A stretch of 64,000 nucleotides of DNA from NCBI GenBank assembly GCA_031277805.1, contig JAITLR010000019.1:124001-188000 (forward strand). Reading direction: 5' to 3'. The stretch comes from Comamonas sp. GTDB taxonomy: Bacteria > Pseudomonadota > Gammaproteobacteria > Burkholderiales > Burkholderiaceae_C. Under the pieces are notes generated by a model, which was not told the DNA's origin, ran no database searches, and saw nothing but the letters and a program-made list of their open reading frames with translations. A program made the position numbers and the translations under genes. Positions 63,535 through 64,000 of the stretch are shown here, one piece after another; the first letter of the stretch is position 1; every line of letters starts with the position of its first letter.

Positions 63535-64000
63535 ATGATCAGCCTCAAGAACATTACGCTGCGCCGCGGCACCAAAGTCCTGCTCGACCAAGTCAGCACC
63601 ACCATCAACCCTGGAGAGTCCGTCGGCCTTGTCGGTCGCAACGGTGCCGGAAAGTCCAGTCTGTTTGCCCTGCTCAACGGCAGCATCAGCGAAGACGGGG
63701 GGGATTTTTTCATCCCTCCTCAGTGGCGCATGGCCCAGGTGGCACAGCACATGCCGGAAACCGACGAATCGGCCACCCAGTTCGTCCTGGATGGCGACAC
63801 GCGCCTGGCCGAGCTGAACGCTCAATTGGCTGCCGCCGAGGCCTCAGGCGACGGCATGGAAATTGCCCAAGCCTATGTGGATCTGGCCGATGCCGGTGCG
63901 CATGATGCGGAGTCGCGCGCACAAGCCCTGATTCTGGGTCTGGGCTTCAAGGTTTCCGAACTCGATCACCCGGTCAACAGCTTCTCGGGCGGCTGGCGCA
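63535..64000 (+). CDS. ABC-F family ATPase (5' part; continues beyond window)
   Basis: The first 155 codons of an ABC-F type protein (Uup/EttA/YheS-like), which has two ATPase domains in one chain and no membrane part, and acts on ribosomes. MISLKNITLRRGTKVLLDQVS starts the fold; Walker A is GLVGRNGAGKSSLFALLNG, and the signature NSFSGGWR lies at the window end. A helical insertion (ELNAQLAAAEASGDGMEIA) is typical of the EttA/Uup arm region. Which subfamily cannot be told until the linker and second domain are seen. Begins 98 bases after the Bug gene; start from the ATG that begins the family motif. Confidence 0.9.
   Translation, partial: MISLKNITLRRGTKVLLDQVSTTINPGESVGLVGRNGAGKSSLFALLNGSISEDGGDFFIPPQWRMAQVAQHMPETDESATQFVLDGDTRLAELNAQLAAAEASGDGMEIAQAYVDLADAGAHDAESRAQALILGLGFKVSELDHPVNSFSGGWR

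Overview
This window looks like a chromosomal segment of a Comamonadaceae betaproteobacterium, most likely Comamonas (C. testosteroni-like). The basis is the gene content and order (dapC-dapD-pilU-dapE-prmB, phaZ, a Bug-type solute-binding protein, a B12-dependent propionate route), GC-rich coding sequence, and short interspersed repeats of a kind I associate with this family. The genus call is inference. I see no rRNA, tRNA, CRISPR array, complete insertion sequence or prophage. About 55 genes are supported.

Layout. 1-5 kb: polyamine-type permease (cut by the window edge), EVE-domain protein, small stress membrane protein, NlpC/P60 hydrolase, isochorismatase-like hydrolase. 5-10 kb: propionyl-CoA synthetase prpE, phosphomannomutase/phosphoglucomutase, Kdo transferase waaA. 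10-17.6 kb: a minus-strand series of RND adaptor, RND pump, PCMT-like methyltransferase, rhodanese and TolC-type outer membrane channel. 17.7-27.8 kb: msrA, a Cys/His exported protein beside a ZnuD-like TonB receptor, a degenerate tyrosine recombinase, pdxH, a MobA-like nucleotidyltransferase, sodC, a ChaC-like enzyme, an OmpA-type protein, a broken NTF2-like gene and gloA. 28-33 kb: an accessory-looking stretch with a hypothetical membrane protein, a KfrA-like coiled-coil protein divergent from an intact tyrosine recombinase, and a FadL-like outer membrane protein. 33-42 kb: the propionyl-CoA to succinyl-CoA module (VOC/epimerase candidate, YdcF-like protein, pccA, pccB, meaB, methylmalonyl-CoA mutase) with a divergent GntR regulator. 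42-51 kb: MHYT-PAS sensor, long-chain acyl-CoA ligase, dusA, PHA depolymerase, RnfB-like ferredoxin, and a chemoreceptor with a C-terminal Cache-like domain. 51-57 kb: lysine/DAP genes with pilU and prmB. 57-64 kb: a diiron protein, then a LysR-acyl-CoA ligase-acyl-CoA dehydrogenase-Bug cluster and the start of an ABC-F gene.

How the genes work together. PrpE activates propionate, PccAB carboxylates propionyl-CoA, and mutase plus MeaB convert methylmalonyl-CoA to succinyl-CoA. The prpE and mutase/GntR promoters share a 15-bp AT-rich motif (14/15 identical), which suggests one regulator for both loci 36 kb apart.

The least-explained material is non-coding. There is a roughly 45-bp interspersed repeat family that also sits in frame inside genes, a pair of 75-bp inverted-repeat elements of identical length, a 123-bp element, and a roughly 290-bp element with nested inverted repeats. 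The accessory candidate is the KfrA-recombinase pair, whose promoter region shares palindromic words with the region upstream of the second, degenerate recombinase.
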